Positions 21,163 through 30,778 of a DNA stretch of 64,000 bases are shown here, one piece after another (positions within the stretch are counted from its first letter, which is position 1; each line of letters opens with the position of its first letter). A program made the translations under genes and the position numbers. Source of the stretch: Ascarosepion bandense (Eukaryota; Mollusca; Cephalopoda; Sepiida; Sepiidae); assembly GCA_037127315.1 (NCBI GenBank), contig JBBBDQ010000191.1, forward strand, positions 16,415,001 to 16,479,000, read 5' to 3'. The notes beneath the pieces were generated by a model. The model had not been told where the DNA came from and did not search any database. It saw only the letters and a list, made by a program, of their open reading frames with translations.

Positions 21163-21366
21163 ATGTGCGTTGTACAGCGGATATCAGCTCGGAACAAGAA
21201 ATCGGGGAGCCGAGTTCGAATTCCATTTGAATTCCTTGCATTCATTTACGCGCAGATACCATTGGGAAATGATTAATCCGTCTCTTCCCTCTAGTTATGT
21301 GTTAAATAACAGGGCAGATTGGGTTCTAAAGCCTTGGCTGACAACCAGTCTACTGCAGAGAGTAAT
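21163..21366 (+). mobile_element. SINE-A, 3'-truncated
   Basis: Head 'gtgcgttgtacagcggatat', B box 'gagttcgaattccatttg' and body up to 'caaccagtctactgcagaga'. Truncated directly before the LINE-C region. The ORF 21,170-21,418 reads through it and is spurious. Confidence 0.9.
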
Positions 21367-21564
21367 TTCTAATGGAAACAATAATGGACTGGATGATACA
21401 ATTATTCAAGCAACATGAAAACAGAAAAAATATTCAGGAATGTAAGAAGGAAGTAAATACAAACGAGATTTACATTTTGTAGATTCTGTAGAAAACCAAG
21501 ACAGAACCCAAGAACCAAAAAGTTGCAGAAAAAAATATAAAAAAGAAAGCCAAGGATAAAGCTT

Positions 21565-22175
21565 TTGAACATATAAAATAACGATGGCAAGATAAACCTC
21601 TGCATGGCCTATATACAGAACGTGCTAATAAAATTAATACTCATCGATGGTTACGAACATCTGGATTAGGGTCTGAAACTGAAGGCTTTATTCTTGTAGC
21701 CCAATACCAGCGCCTTTTCACTAGGAACTTTCAGGCAAATACCATACATAATAATGTGAACCCAAAATGCAAGTTATGTGACAAATATCAGGAAACAATA
21801 GATCATCTAATATTAGGATGTCTTGTATTTACCCCAAATGAATATAAAAATCGTCACGATAGAGTGGAGCAATATTTACACTAGTCAATGTGCAAACACT
21901 TTGGAAAATATGTAAACAAACACTGGTATGAACATCACCCGGCACCGGTTACAGAAAGAGAAGATGTAACCATTCTAGGGGATTACACCATCTACACAGA
22001 CAGGAAAATTGAAGTAAATATGCCGAATTTTATTGTCAAAAATCAATCAGTAAAAATTTGCCTACTAATTGATATGGCTTTTTTAGTGGATTGTAACATA
22101 GGAACCAAGGAATTTGAAAAACTATCAAAATATAAAGACCTGGAAATTAAAATAGAAAAAAAATATGAAAACTGA
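21565..22175 (+). pseudogene. LINE-C C-terminal region with one in-frame stop
   Basis: An almost continuous frame from about 21,565 encodes a region typical of the C-terminus of a non-LTR retrotransposon protein. 'KPLHGLYTERANKINTHRWL' is followed by a zinc-knuckle-like 'CKLCDKYQETIDHLILGC' (C-x2-C-x7-H-x4-C), then 'PNEYKNRHDRVEQYLH'. A TAG at 21,882-21,884 interrupts, and the frame resumes to 22,175 ('ILGDYTIYTDRKIEVNMPNF', 'IDMAFLVDCNIGTKEFEKLS'). The reverse transcriptase core is not present upstream. Clade is not assigned. Confidence 0.82.
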
Positions 22176-22460
22176 AAATAGGAACAATAGCAGTGATAGT
22201 AGGTGCGCTTGGAATGATAAAAATTGGAACAAAACAACACATTAAAAGAATCCCTGGAAACCGCAGCTTAAGAGATATATAACAATCTTGTTAAGTACGA
22301 CCCACACACTAAGAACTTTGTCTCTGTAACACCAAGGGTATAATGGGGGGATAGAAAAAACATGAACTGTCGCCATAACAACACAATAAGATCTATCTTA
22401 GGTCTTTCCGTAGACTTAGTGTAACTATGGCGGAAACCAAATTATGATGAAAATGACATA
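22165..22460 (+). repeat. LINE-C 3' end, tandem copy 1
   Basis: Contains 'gtaggtgcgcttggaatgat', a 'cattaaaagaatccctgg' block and a 3'UTR-like end with 'cataacaacacaataaga' and 'atgaaaatgacataataata'. The whole arrangement recurs in 22,465-23,160. Confidence 0.75.
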
Positions 22461-22464
22461 ATAA

Positions 22465-23160
22465 TAGTGAAACAGAAAAATGTAGAAATTGAAAACATGA
22501 ATAGTACCAGTGATGGTAGGTGCACTTGGAATGATAAAAAATGGAACAAGAAAGCACATTGAAAGAATTCTTGGAAACCCTAGCTTAAAAGAAATACAAA
22601 AAATTATCTTGATAAGTACAACCCACATACATTGTCCATGTAACGCTTGTGATAGATTGTTTGGTTCGGTTAGTTTTACAGCATATCAACCCCTTGGGGT
22701 CATTTAATGCCGAAGCATTAGTTCTTTCAAAAGCATACTTTTTGTTGGCAATATTTTCCTTCAAAAGCATACTTTTTGTTGGCAATATTTTCCCTTCAAA
22801 AGCATACTTTTTGTTGGTATTTTTTTTCTTCAAAAATTTTTATGTATATATTTCATAAAATTCTGTTTTTATATTTTCATAGTCTTTACCCATAGCTGTG
22901 ACCCTAACAGGTACTACAATCTCAGGTCAGGGAGGTTTTAATTAAGAGGTGGTTCCATGCTTCTTACAACCCCGAAATCAGAGGCCTTGCTGCCGGATGC
23001 AGTTTACCGTCATACCCATGACCTATGGGAGATAGAAAAACAAATCGTAACATGTAGCCATAACAACACACTCCTACCTGACTTAGATTTTTTTCGCAGA
23101 CTTGGTAGATTGTGTGACCATAGCAGAAGTCAAATTAGGATAAAAATGACACAATAATAA
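22465..23160 (+). repeat. LINE-C 3' end, tandem copy 2 (expanded)
   Basis: Restarts with 'gtaggtgcacttggaatgat' and 'cattgaaagaattcttgg', and ends with 'cataacaacacactcctacc' and 'aaaaatgacacaataataat'. It is about 400 bp longer than copy 1 because it holds the minisatellite block at 22,680-22,850 and flanks. Confidence 0.75.
22680..22850 (-). repeat. Interspersed minisatellite block
   Basis: Three and a half copies of a ~33-bp unit containing 'aaaagcatactttttgttgg' and 'caatattttccttc', next to 'gcatatcaaccccttggg' and 'catttaatgccg'. The reverse complement resembles 62,800-63,080, including the flank 'ggttgatatgc', so the unit and flank form one repeat family. Confidence 0.75.
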
Positions 23161-23171
23161 TAATAGACGTA

Positions 23172-23510
23172 GTGGTAGTGAGTGGTGGTGGTGATGATGG
23201 TAGTAATTCTCCTTCCTCGTCTTCTATTGGAAATATGATATTACGACTATTTTTTCATACACTTTTTGCAGATACATTTGATAGACATAAAATGTCTATC
23301 CATATTGTAAATAAAATTTGCTTGGAAAAAGAAATTAATGTCTACTATTCAATTCTTAGGGCTCGTGATAATAAAGTATTTCCCACCGATATTTGGTGTC
23401 AAGACTCAGCTCAATGCAAGAATTTGGAAAAGACGGTGAATAAATTCATTACACATAACATGCCAACCCTTCCTAATAAAACTTTTTTTAGACGAACAAT
23501 TGCTAATTAA
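23172..23510 (+). other. Unclassified 112-codon ORF
   Basis: An open frame starting with a Gly/Asp/Ser-rich low-complexity stretch (first ~20 residues), then an ordinary-looking sequence with 'FFHTLFADTFDRHKMSIHIV' and 'DIWCQDSAQCKNLEKTVNKF'. I do not recognise a family. It lies immediately after LINE-C tail sequence and could be a fragment of another mobile element. Splice sites were not convincing. It is an expression candidate only. Confidence 0.2.
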
Positions 23511-23661
23511 GTAAATTTACTTTTTAAATATATATATATATATATATATACAGCAGTAAATTCTATACAAGTTAGTAAGAGTATATTTTACTGAGCAGCT
23601 CAACGTTGCTTAATTTATGTCATCAAATAAAGGTCAATGCTTTTATCCTGATTTAGCTGTG

Positions 23662-23966
23662 ATGTGCGTTGTGGTGCCGTGGATATCGACTCGGAACGAC
23701 AAATCGGGGAGCCGAGTTCGAATTCCAACCAAATTCCTTGCATTCACTTACGCACAAATACCCAAGGGAAAGGTATTAATCTGTCTCTTCCTTCTAGTTA
23801 TGGGTTAAATAATAGAACAGATTGGGTTCTATAGCCTTGGTCGGCAACCAGTCTACCGCAGAAAGTAATGGCAACCTACTGCAGGATAATCTCCTGCCAA
23901 GTCAGTCATGTCTCTTTCGAGACATGATCTACCAAAGCGTGTATAATGTATGGCACTTAACTGACT
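23662..23966 (+). mobile_element. SINE-A, full length
   Basis: From 'gtgcgttgtggtgccgtgga' through B box 'gagttcgaattccaacc' to 'ggcacttaactgactt'. No obvious target-site duplication was found by eye. The ORF 23,617-23,808 reads through it. Confidence 0.92.
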
Positions 23967-24077
23967 TGCAGCTCGGTTAAAAACGGTTCACATTTTCAGT
24001 TGCATCAAAGAAATTTTGTCTACGCAGCACAAAAATCTGTGTAATTTTTCAAGGTCAGAAGGTCCTATTGTAATGAA

Positions 24078-24168
24078 TAACAACATCTGGAACTGTACTA
24101 TCCACAACATCTGGAACTCGACTGTACTATCCACAACATCTGGAACTCGACTGTACTATCCACAAATG
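24078..24168. repeat. Short minisatellite
   Basis: About three copies of a ~34-bp unit containing 'ctatccacaacatctggaac' and 'tcgactgta'. Confidence 0.85.
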
Positions 24169-24169
24169 A

Positions 24170-25655
24170 TAAGTATCTGGAGCAAAAGGTCAAAGAAGTT
24201 AAATTTCCTATTTGCTTATTTTCTAAAACGTATGTTTCACGTAGAGAAAATTTTTCTACCAATCGTTTTCACTTGCTTTTGAATGCATAGCTTTCTGTTC
24301 ATAAAACCACTGGACGAAGTACTTTTTATATTTATAGAAAGATTATTAATCGTTTAAGATCTTTAACCGAGTATTGCTATCAGGTGAAGGTAAGGAAGAA
24401 TGAAAAAAAAAAGCAATAAATAAATAAATAAAATAAAAATAATGAAACTTATTGTACAAACTGAAAATTTTTTAAAAGACTTCAGCCGTAGATAAAGCTC
24501 TAAGCACGGTTAATGAAAATTTGCCAAAGCTTTTGGCAAAAACTTTAAAGTCGGTCTAATGATTAACAGTGTTAAGGGACCTCATCTGATCTGATAAATG
24601 TCTTAACCGCTCAACCGTAGTGGCCAATTAAGAATGGAGTTCGGCAGGCTGATCAAAATATTTATTTTGTTCTATGTAGCAAAGAAATGATCTCATTCCA
24701 AAAATTGCAGTGGGCCAGTGTAAGTAAAAAAAAAGAAACGAACGAAAGAGATATTTAATCGAATTGGAGTTTTGTGGTTTTATTGGCAAAAACTTTCACC
24801 CCCCCCTCCAAAAACACACACACACACACACACACAATAAGCAAAATGGTTGGAATTCTAGAAATTAAACAGGTAACATAGATGGATAGTAGTACTGATA
24901 GTTAGTAATTTGGCCATGGTGGCGGTGGGTGGGGTGGAGTGAAAATCAAACTTGCTACATTGATACGAGTCTAGCGTCTTAGCTATCTCACTATGGCAGG
25001 CGCCCAAATTGGTATTTGAAATTGATACTACACTCTGGCACAGAGCTACAGTAGTGTACACCGCGTGGATTAAATCTCTACAGATGCATTGGTCTGTGAG
25101 TCTAGCTATTTAAACATCGTTCTATGGCAAACGTACAAATTATTTTCGCGTATCAGTTGAGTTTAGTTAGGTACGAGACCAGAAAGGTGGGTTATTAGTG
25201 ACGATTAAATCACTATATTATCAATAGTCTACAAGTCTAATTTACTACTGTTAAACAATCGTGATGCCCACAACGCTTAGCTTAGACAGGTACATTGCCA
25301 TAGCACTGAGGTGCACAAAGAGTATCGAACTGTTTAGCTTTATGAGATTGTTGTGATAAACGCTTCGAAAGTACTTACTCTTACATATTTCTAGATGTGA
25401 CTCTAATGTCACCTCGCCGACCTTAGTTCACTACCCCTAACAAAAAGAAAGAAACAGCCATTTCGACACCCAACAATATTGCTCTCCAACTACAACATGA
25501 ACAAATGTACAGTGTATATGCTTTTACATTTAAGGGCTAGGATATAAAGACTTTCCTAATCAACCTGTGGACAAAGAAAAGTGGTAGGATCACCTATCGT
25601 GCAGTTCAAATTTCTCCTCAGTAATTTTATTCTTTGTTTACAGTTTAGGGTTAAG
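24170..25655. other. No gene seen
   Basis: AT-rich intergenic sequence with a C run (24,799-24,806) and (CA)n (24,816-24,836). A tRNA-like repeat around 24,960-25,010 was considered but the boxes are too weak to call. Confidence 0.5.
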
Positions 25656-25659
25656 CTTC

Positions 25660-25757
25660 CAGTTTCTTCTCAAGTCTTCTTATTATCTTTCACTTCCAGT
25701 AGAGCCTTGCATCTTAGTGGCATTATCACCTTCCTTGAGGTGAATTGATTAAAAAAA
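25660..25757 (+). mobile_element. LINE-B 3' tail
   Basis: 'cttccagtagagccttgcat', 'cttagtggcattatcacctt' and 'ccttgaggtgaattgattaa' followed by an A run: the family terminal signature. It is directly followed by the 30-bp minisatellite. Confidence 0.75.
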
Positions 25758-25807
25758 AGTATAAGTATTATGTCTATGTTTACATATGGACACAAGTAAA
25801 TACACTA

Positions 25808-25992
25808 CCTATGTCTATATACAAACCCGACAAAAACACTATGTCTATATACGAACCCGACAAAAACACGATGTCTATATACGAACCCGACAAAAACACG
25901 ATGTCTATATACGAACCCGACAAAAACACGATGTCTATATACGAACCCGACAAAAACACGATGTCTATATACGAACCCGACAAAAACACTGT
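25808..25992. repeat. 30-bp minisatellite
   Basis: About six tandem copies of a 30-bp unit with 'gatgtctatatacgaacccg' and 'acaaaaacac'. The period is a multiple of three, so frames on both strands stay open (25,745-26,014, 25,786-26,010, 25,780-25,989, 25,805-26,035). These are artefacts. Confidence 0.95.
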
Positions 25993-26079
25993 CTATGTTA
26001 TAACCACTGACTAGGTCTACCTTTTTAAAGATCATGTAAAGTATAATAAAAAATAGGCATTAAGACAGTTAATCTGATA

Positions 26080-26240
26080 AACACGGAGCCAAATAACTCC
26101 GTTGGATAAACAAACTTTTCAAAGACAAAACTGTTTTTTTCCAACATAGTCACCTTCATTGGCTATAGATTTTTGCCAAAGACAGGCGCACCATGCTGCA
26201 CTCGTAAAATCTGCACGAGCAAAACTAACTCACTTTCTCC
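26080..26240 (-). pseudogene. Mariner transposase C-terminus fragment
   Basis: The minus strand translates to 'VSFARADFTSAAWCACLWQK' and then 'SIANEGDYVGK', matching the extreme C-terminus of a mariner transposase (aromatic-rich end followed by GDYV). It includes no catalytic residues. Confidence 0.55.
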
Positions 26241-26593
26241 TCTACACATAGCTGTTGTCACCGCTGAAACACTTCACTCACCGTCTAAATGTGTTCACCT
26301 CCCCTTTTTGGTCTCTGCTAACGTCTAGCAAGCATCGATAAATATAAGTTAGTGTATTTTTTTCCTCATGGAGGAATTAAATGAAACACCTCTGTTACTT
26401 TGCACTTTTCATGTCAGACGTCATTTTGTCAGAATGCAACTCAGCTGTTATTTATAGCAAGGTTAAAAAACGTAAACATCATCTTTCATTGGTGGAAAGT
26501 TCAACCATTTTCTGATATGCAACCAACATCCGCATCTGATGTCTTCGAGAAATATAATAAAACAGTGATATTACTTTTTGAGACACAGCGCAT

Positions 26594-26595
<2 letters not shown>
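26241..26595. other. Unclassified, possibly DNA-transposon derived
   Basis: Continues from the mariner fragment without a clear boundary. ORF 26,400-26,774 crosses the CAG/AGA microsatellite and is not credible as a gene. Confidence 0.4.
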
Positions 26596-26629
<34 letters not shown>

Positions 26630-26654
26630 AGAAGAAGAAGAAGAAGAAGAAGAG
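26596..26654. repeat. CAG then AGA trinucleotide repeat
   Basis: (GCA)n of about ten units running straight into (GAA)n of about nine units. It would encode polyalanine/polyglutamate in one frame, but the surrounding sequence is LINE-derived. Confidence 0.95.
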
Positions 26655-26960
26655 ACTCTTTCCGCTAATGTCCTGAAAGAAGAAAAGCACGGAGCAGAAG
26701 AAGAAAAGGTTTTCATTTTTTTTTTCGTGGGAAGACATAATATCGACAACGACTTGAAGCGACACTGTACATAGCAGAAGAGGTTCTCTTTTTTCATTGT
26801 GGAGAGCCATGATCGCCAATGTCCTGAACAGACACAGCACATAAGAGAAGAAAGATACCTTCTTTTTTCACTGCAGGTAGATATGATCGACAGCGTCTTG
26901 AAGGGAGGCGGCACATAGCATAAGATGTTATTTTTTCATTATAGAGAACTATGATTGTCT
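26655..26960 (+). repeat. LINE-A 3' terminus repeated in tandem
   Basis: Four successive ~72-bp blocks each resemble the extreme 3' end of LINE-A ('gtggagagccatgatcgcca', 'atgtcctgaacagacacagc', 'acataagagaagaa'). They begin near 26,655, 26,729, 26,801 and 26,875, with a partial fifth at 26,943. This looks like a tandem expansion of the element's terminal unit. Confidence 0.75.
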
Positions 26961-27568
26961 TTTTGGAGGTTTCATAATTACATCCTTAGAATGAACTGTA
27001 TGTTATACGAATTTTAGGAAAAACTGATAATTTTAAATTTAGAATAAGAAAATCAGTTTCTAATGATCGCCGTTCTATTTTCTCACATTGACGCTATGTA
27101 ATATAATTTATTTGTTCGACTATGTAATAGAGCATTGCTATTCGTACATTAGGACGTGATCACCTGGCCTAGTTATTAGAACTTTTCCGGTCATGAGCCC
27201 GGTTTGAATCTTAACATGTTTGATTCGTCAGAAGTTGACGTTTTGATGTTATTGACCTGGAGATGTAATTCCAGCGTGCAATTCGATCCTGCTAGAAAGC
27301 CACACACCACGAGTTCAAGCGAGGTTTTTTGAGTGAATTTCGGTAGGTGAAACTGTTCGTTGATGATTGTGCTAGCACGAAGTCCCAAGTCATTGTGACT
27401 GAGGATTTAAATGTACTGCCATTCAAGCTGTTGATCACGCCAGATGATGCGCTCGCTCTTAGATACTGTAACTAAAGTATGGTCTGCGGGTGTGGAGCAA
27501 ACATAAATGTGCCTGTTGTAGATGCGTGAGCGGGTATTTACAACTGTGATAGGTAGCCTCAACAGGCA
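26961..27568. other. No gene seen
   Basis: No recognisable repeat. The minus-strand ORF 27,191-27,388 has no domain. Confidence 0.45.
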
Positions 27569-27636
27569 TACTTACGATTTCGATTCAATAAAAAAATTGA
27601 ATTATCAATTTTTTTATTGAATTGAAATCGTAAGTA
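27569..27636. repeat. Near-perfect 32-bp-arm inverted repeat
   Basis: Arms 27,569-27,600 and 27,605-27,636 ('tacttacgatttc...'), one mismatch, 4-bp loop. No transposase or matching element was seen nearby. It could be a foldback tip or a young palindrome. Confidence 0.92.
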
Positions 27637-27899
27637 TCATAAAAACAATTCGTCAAATAATGAGTGGTGCCCCCTCTTTTTGGCGAAATCGAGTGAATGT
27701 CTTCTTCATTTTCATCTTGATCGTGAGAAAGAGGGTCAAGACGAGAAACATCTACTAGAGTCGTCGTATACTATGCGTAGGCTAGGTGGCTACAGTGCGG
27801 AACGTACATTTTTTAAATTTTTTCTATCGGGATTCAATATTGACTGCCAAAATCTTAAAAGCAATAGATATGCAAATGAGAGTGTTGGTAGCAGACGCT

Positions 27900-28560
27900 G
27901 AAACGAAATGAGATGAACTCTGCAGAAGATAGTAAAGGAAAGCGCGAAGAAAGGACTAAACGTCAATTGTAGGAAGACAAATGCGAAATACAAATTGGAA
28001 AGTAGAAAAAAAATGAGCAAGTATTTCAACAGAAAATAGAAATGGCAACATCGAAATCTGAAGACACATTGGGATAGCGAAAGTTTCCTTCCAAAATCTA
28101 AGTCTTAATAATCAAAGAATTTTAATTAAAAAAATAATAATACTGAAATGTTACGTATTGTCAGTTCGCCTATACAGCGGTGAATCTTTGGCAGTCTCAT
28201 CACAAATGAAGAAAAGACTTCAAGAAACAGAGATATGCTGCTACAGAAGAATGCTAAGAATACCATGGACTGAACGTGAGCAACGAAAAAGTTTGAAGAA
28301 AAATGGAAACAAAAAGAACACTTACTTAGAATCAGAAGGAGACAGTTGAAATTTCCATAGCAACTAATGAGGTAAGAAGGCTTAGAATATTTGATACTCA
28401 CAATACATATTGAAGGGAAAAGTGACAGAAGAAAGCAGTAAGCAGCATACATAACAAGCTTGTGTAAATGATTGGCAGAACAGGGATTAGGTGAGGTAGA
28501 GAAAATTGTGGAGAACCATGATCGCTTACATCCTGAAAGAACACCACGCATAGAAAATAT
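27900..28560 (+). pseudogene. LINE-A C-terminal remnant
   Basis: Reads through the mid and C-terminal LINE-A region with stops. The ORF 28,158-28,349 contains 'TEICCYRRMLRIPWTEREQR', and further on come 'gcagaacagggattaggtga' and the 3' 'gagaaccatgatcgcttaca'. Ends at the CA-rich stretch at 28,555. Confidence 0.85.
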
Positions 28561-29022
28561 ACACATACATGCACATACACACACTCACGCGTGTTGGTTC
28601 AGCTTGAGTGAATCTTATCTACTCAGAATGATTAATTCAACACTTATTAATTCAGTATAATGAACACACTGTTATAATCATGGCACCCCACCACACACGC
28701 TCTTGCTCAAACGATCATATATAGCGAGTAGGTAAGATATTTATAACGTAAGGTATAAAAGATTTTATAAGTGTATCAATCTTGCTTTATTTAGATCAGG
28801 TGGTGAAACTAATTCATAAGTTGAGTGGTTGCATCTTTTGTGACACAGCATTCGATATAAAAAAACCTTGGTTCGATCTCATATCGAAAGTACAACTATC
28901 TCAGCAGTCTAACATGCCGATAGATAATGAATAGCGAGATACCTAGCTAGCTAACGAACACAGTGAGATAGATAGATACATAAATAGATAATGAAAATAA
29001 GATAAATAGATAGATATTTAAC

Positions 29023-29081
<59 letters not shown>

Positions 29082-29228
29082 GTATATCAAGGCAGCAAGT
29101 AATTTTCTAAACATATGCTATTAAATATAAGAGACAATGAATGTCTATTATGTTTAATCATGAGCCGTTCTAAACGTCGTATTTTTGCTTTAATTTCAGT
29201 TGAAAATAAAGACAAAAATTCTCCAACA
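28561..29228. other. No gene seen; TA microsatellite
   Basis: Contains GATA-rich stretches (28,965-29,015) and (TA)n at 29,029-29,079. A B-box-like 'cttggttcgatctc' at 28,867-28,880 has no convincing tRNA partner. Confidence 0.5.
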
Positions 29229-29259
29229 TTTGGATAATTATTTATTGGTTTTCTTCTAA

Positions 29260-29287
29260 GCTTTCGGCTCACATGAGCCATCTTCAG
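29260..29287 (-). ncRNA. Hammerhead-like core (Penelope type)
   Basis: Minus strand reads CUGAAGA, one extra base, GGCUC, loop AUGU, GAGCC, GAAAGC. Stem II is a perfect 5-bp GGCUC/GAGCC helix. The CUGANGA and GAAA halves are intact. The extra base between the core and stem II also occurs in the other Penelope-type motifs here. No cleavage-site helix was confidently placed. It probably marks an old Penelope terminal repeat. Confidence 0.5.
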
Positions 29288-29734
29288 AGAGGTAGTTTAA
29301 ACTGAAATATTATAAAATCCACCATCACCAACGATTTTATTTTGTGTTGACATAAAACTCCGCTTGGCAACGGCAATAGTTACCAAAAATAATAAACGCA
29401 GTTCTTAAGTTTGCGATTCGGTTTTATGACGTCACACCGCGGGATAGCGCGAAATGACAACAAAACCATGTAGTCAAATGCAATGTAATATGTTATTTCC
29501 TGTTTTAAAGTTGATTTTATTGAGTGTTGGTTGTTTTGATTTGATGTACATGGCCTCCAATATCTGCAGGTTCCTCTTACTGTGTGTATGAGTAAGGATC
29601 ACCGTATTGTTGACCAAAATCTGTCTGATATTACCTACATGTTTATATATATCTAATAGATTGGCGTCAAGGTCTAACCATTTTACTGTTGAAATGGCTA
29701 GATGTAACCGTAAATTCTTACTAATAGTTTCTTC

Positions 29735-29952
29735 TATCGCATTTCTGGCTTGTGGGGCTCTCTTCCGGCTTCTTGATTCTCATTCAATTTTGATCTTTTA
29801 AAGTTGAAATATAATGTCAATCGTTCTTTTCTGTTTTCTTAGTTTTAGCTTTTTTATTGTTCTCCTTTCTTAATAGTGATTTTTTTATCGTATTCTCTAA
29901 GACTTGCGGTCTTAGTGACTTCATTGCCTTGCTTGGAGTGAAATGATTAAAA
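29735..29952 (+). mobile_element. LINE-B 3' end with C-terminal coding trace
   Basis: Starts in the coding end ('cttgtggggctctcttccgg', WxSLP region) and 'taatgtcaatcgttc' (CNVNR region). It ends 'gccttgcttggagtgaaatg' and 'attaaaaat'. Decayed but diagnostic when compared with 15,915-16,206 and 62,470-62,600. Confidence 0.75.
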
Positions 29953-30104
29953 ATATAAATATATATATAGTGATACGTAGATATGAACAGCGATAGTCAT
30001 ACAGACAGATATATAGATATTAACAGTGATAGATAGATAGATAGATACGTACATACATGCATACATACATATGAAAAAGTGATGGACATATAGATATGAA
30101 CATT

Positions 30105-30210
30105 GATAGATAGATAGATAGATAGATAGATGGCTTTCTAAACGGCTAAGCTACTCATTGGTAATAGGTTCTAGCAGATACGCTTGCTAACCATTACACT
30201 ACGCCGAGGC
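30105..30210 (-). mobile_element. SINE-C, tRNA-derived, truncated
   Basis: On the minus strand: 'cctcggcgtagtgtaatggt', 'tagcaagcgtatctgctaga' and 'acctattaccaatgag', then a deletion, and a 3' end merging into (TATC)n (the GATA run 30,105-30,132 on plus). SINE-A joins its 5' end directly. Confidence 0.75.
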
Positions 30211-30503
30211 GTCTCAGTTAAGTGCCATACGTGATACACGCTTTGAGCGATCATGTCTCGAAAGATACAGAAGATTATCCCGCAGTAGGTTGAAATTTCT
30301 TTCTGCGGTAGACTGGTTGCCAGCCAAGACTATAGAACCAAATATGTCCTATTATTTAACCATAACTGGAGAAAAGAGGCGGATGAATACTTTTCCCAAA
30401 GGTGTTTGTGCGTAAATGAATGAAACGAATTCAACTGGAATTCGAACTCGGCTCCCCGATTTGTCGTTCCGAGTCGATATCCATTGCCCCACAATACACA
30501 TCC
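30211..30503 (-). mobile_element. SINE-A, near full length
   Basis: The minus strand shows head, B box 'gagttcgaattccagttg', body and tail. A short deletion (near 30,270) removed part of the 'cagtcatgtctc' segment. It sits between two SINE-C copies in the same orientation. Confidence 0.92.
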
Positions 30504-30539
30504 TACTGATTGATAGATAGACAGATAATGATCAAATTG

Positions 30540-30540
<1 letters not shown>

Positions 30541-30602
<62 letters not shown>
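30541..30602. repeat. GATA microsatellite
   Basis: (GATA)n of about 15 units, directly 3' (in element orientation) of the next SINE-C copy. Confidence 0.95.
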
Positions 30603-30631
30603 AGTGATAGACAGTTACGAACAGAGATAGT

Positions 30632-30756
30632 CGATTTTCTAAGCGGTGCTTAGATGTGGCACAAGCCGAATGTATGATGGACCCAGAGGATCGAACTCAC
30701 TACTCAGTTGTAATAGGAGCTAGAAGACAAATATGCTAACCATTACACCAGTCTAT
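30632..30756 (-). mobile_element. SINE-C, tRNA-derived
   Basis: Minus strand: 'ctggtgtaatggttagcata' (A-box region), 'gagtagtgagttcgatcctc' (B box GTTCGATCC), 'ccatacattcggcttgtgcc', ending 'gcttagaaaatcgactatc'. The end leads into TATC repeats. Confidence 0.85.
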
Positions 30757-30778
30757 TGTAGGTTTATTATATGTTAAC

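Noticed and set aside
24890..25060. Possible additional tRNA-derived SINE
   Set aside because: Box matches too weak and no second copy in the window.
26400..26774. 124-codon ORF with poly-Ala/poly-Glu
   Set aside because: Runs across CAG/AGA microsatellite and into LINE-A-derived repeats in a non-LINE frame.
28867..28880. Possible tRNA gene (B-box-like sequence)
   Set aside because: No matching A box or cloverleaf arms could be drawn.
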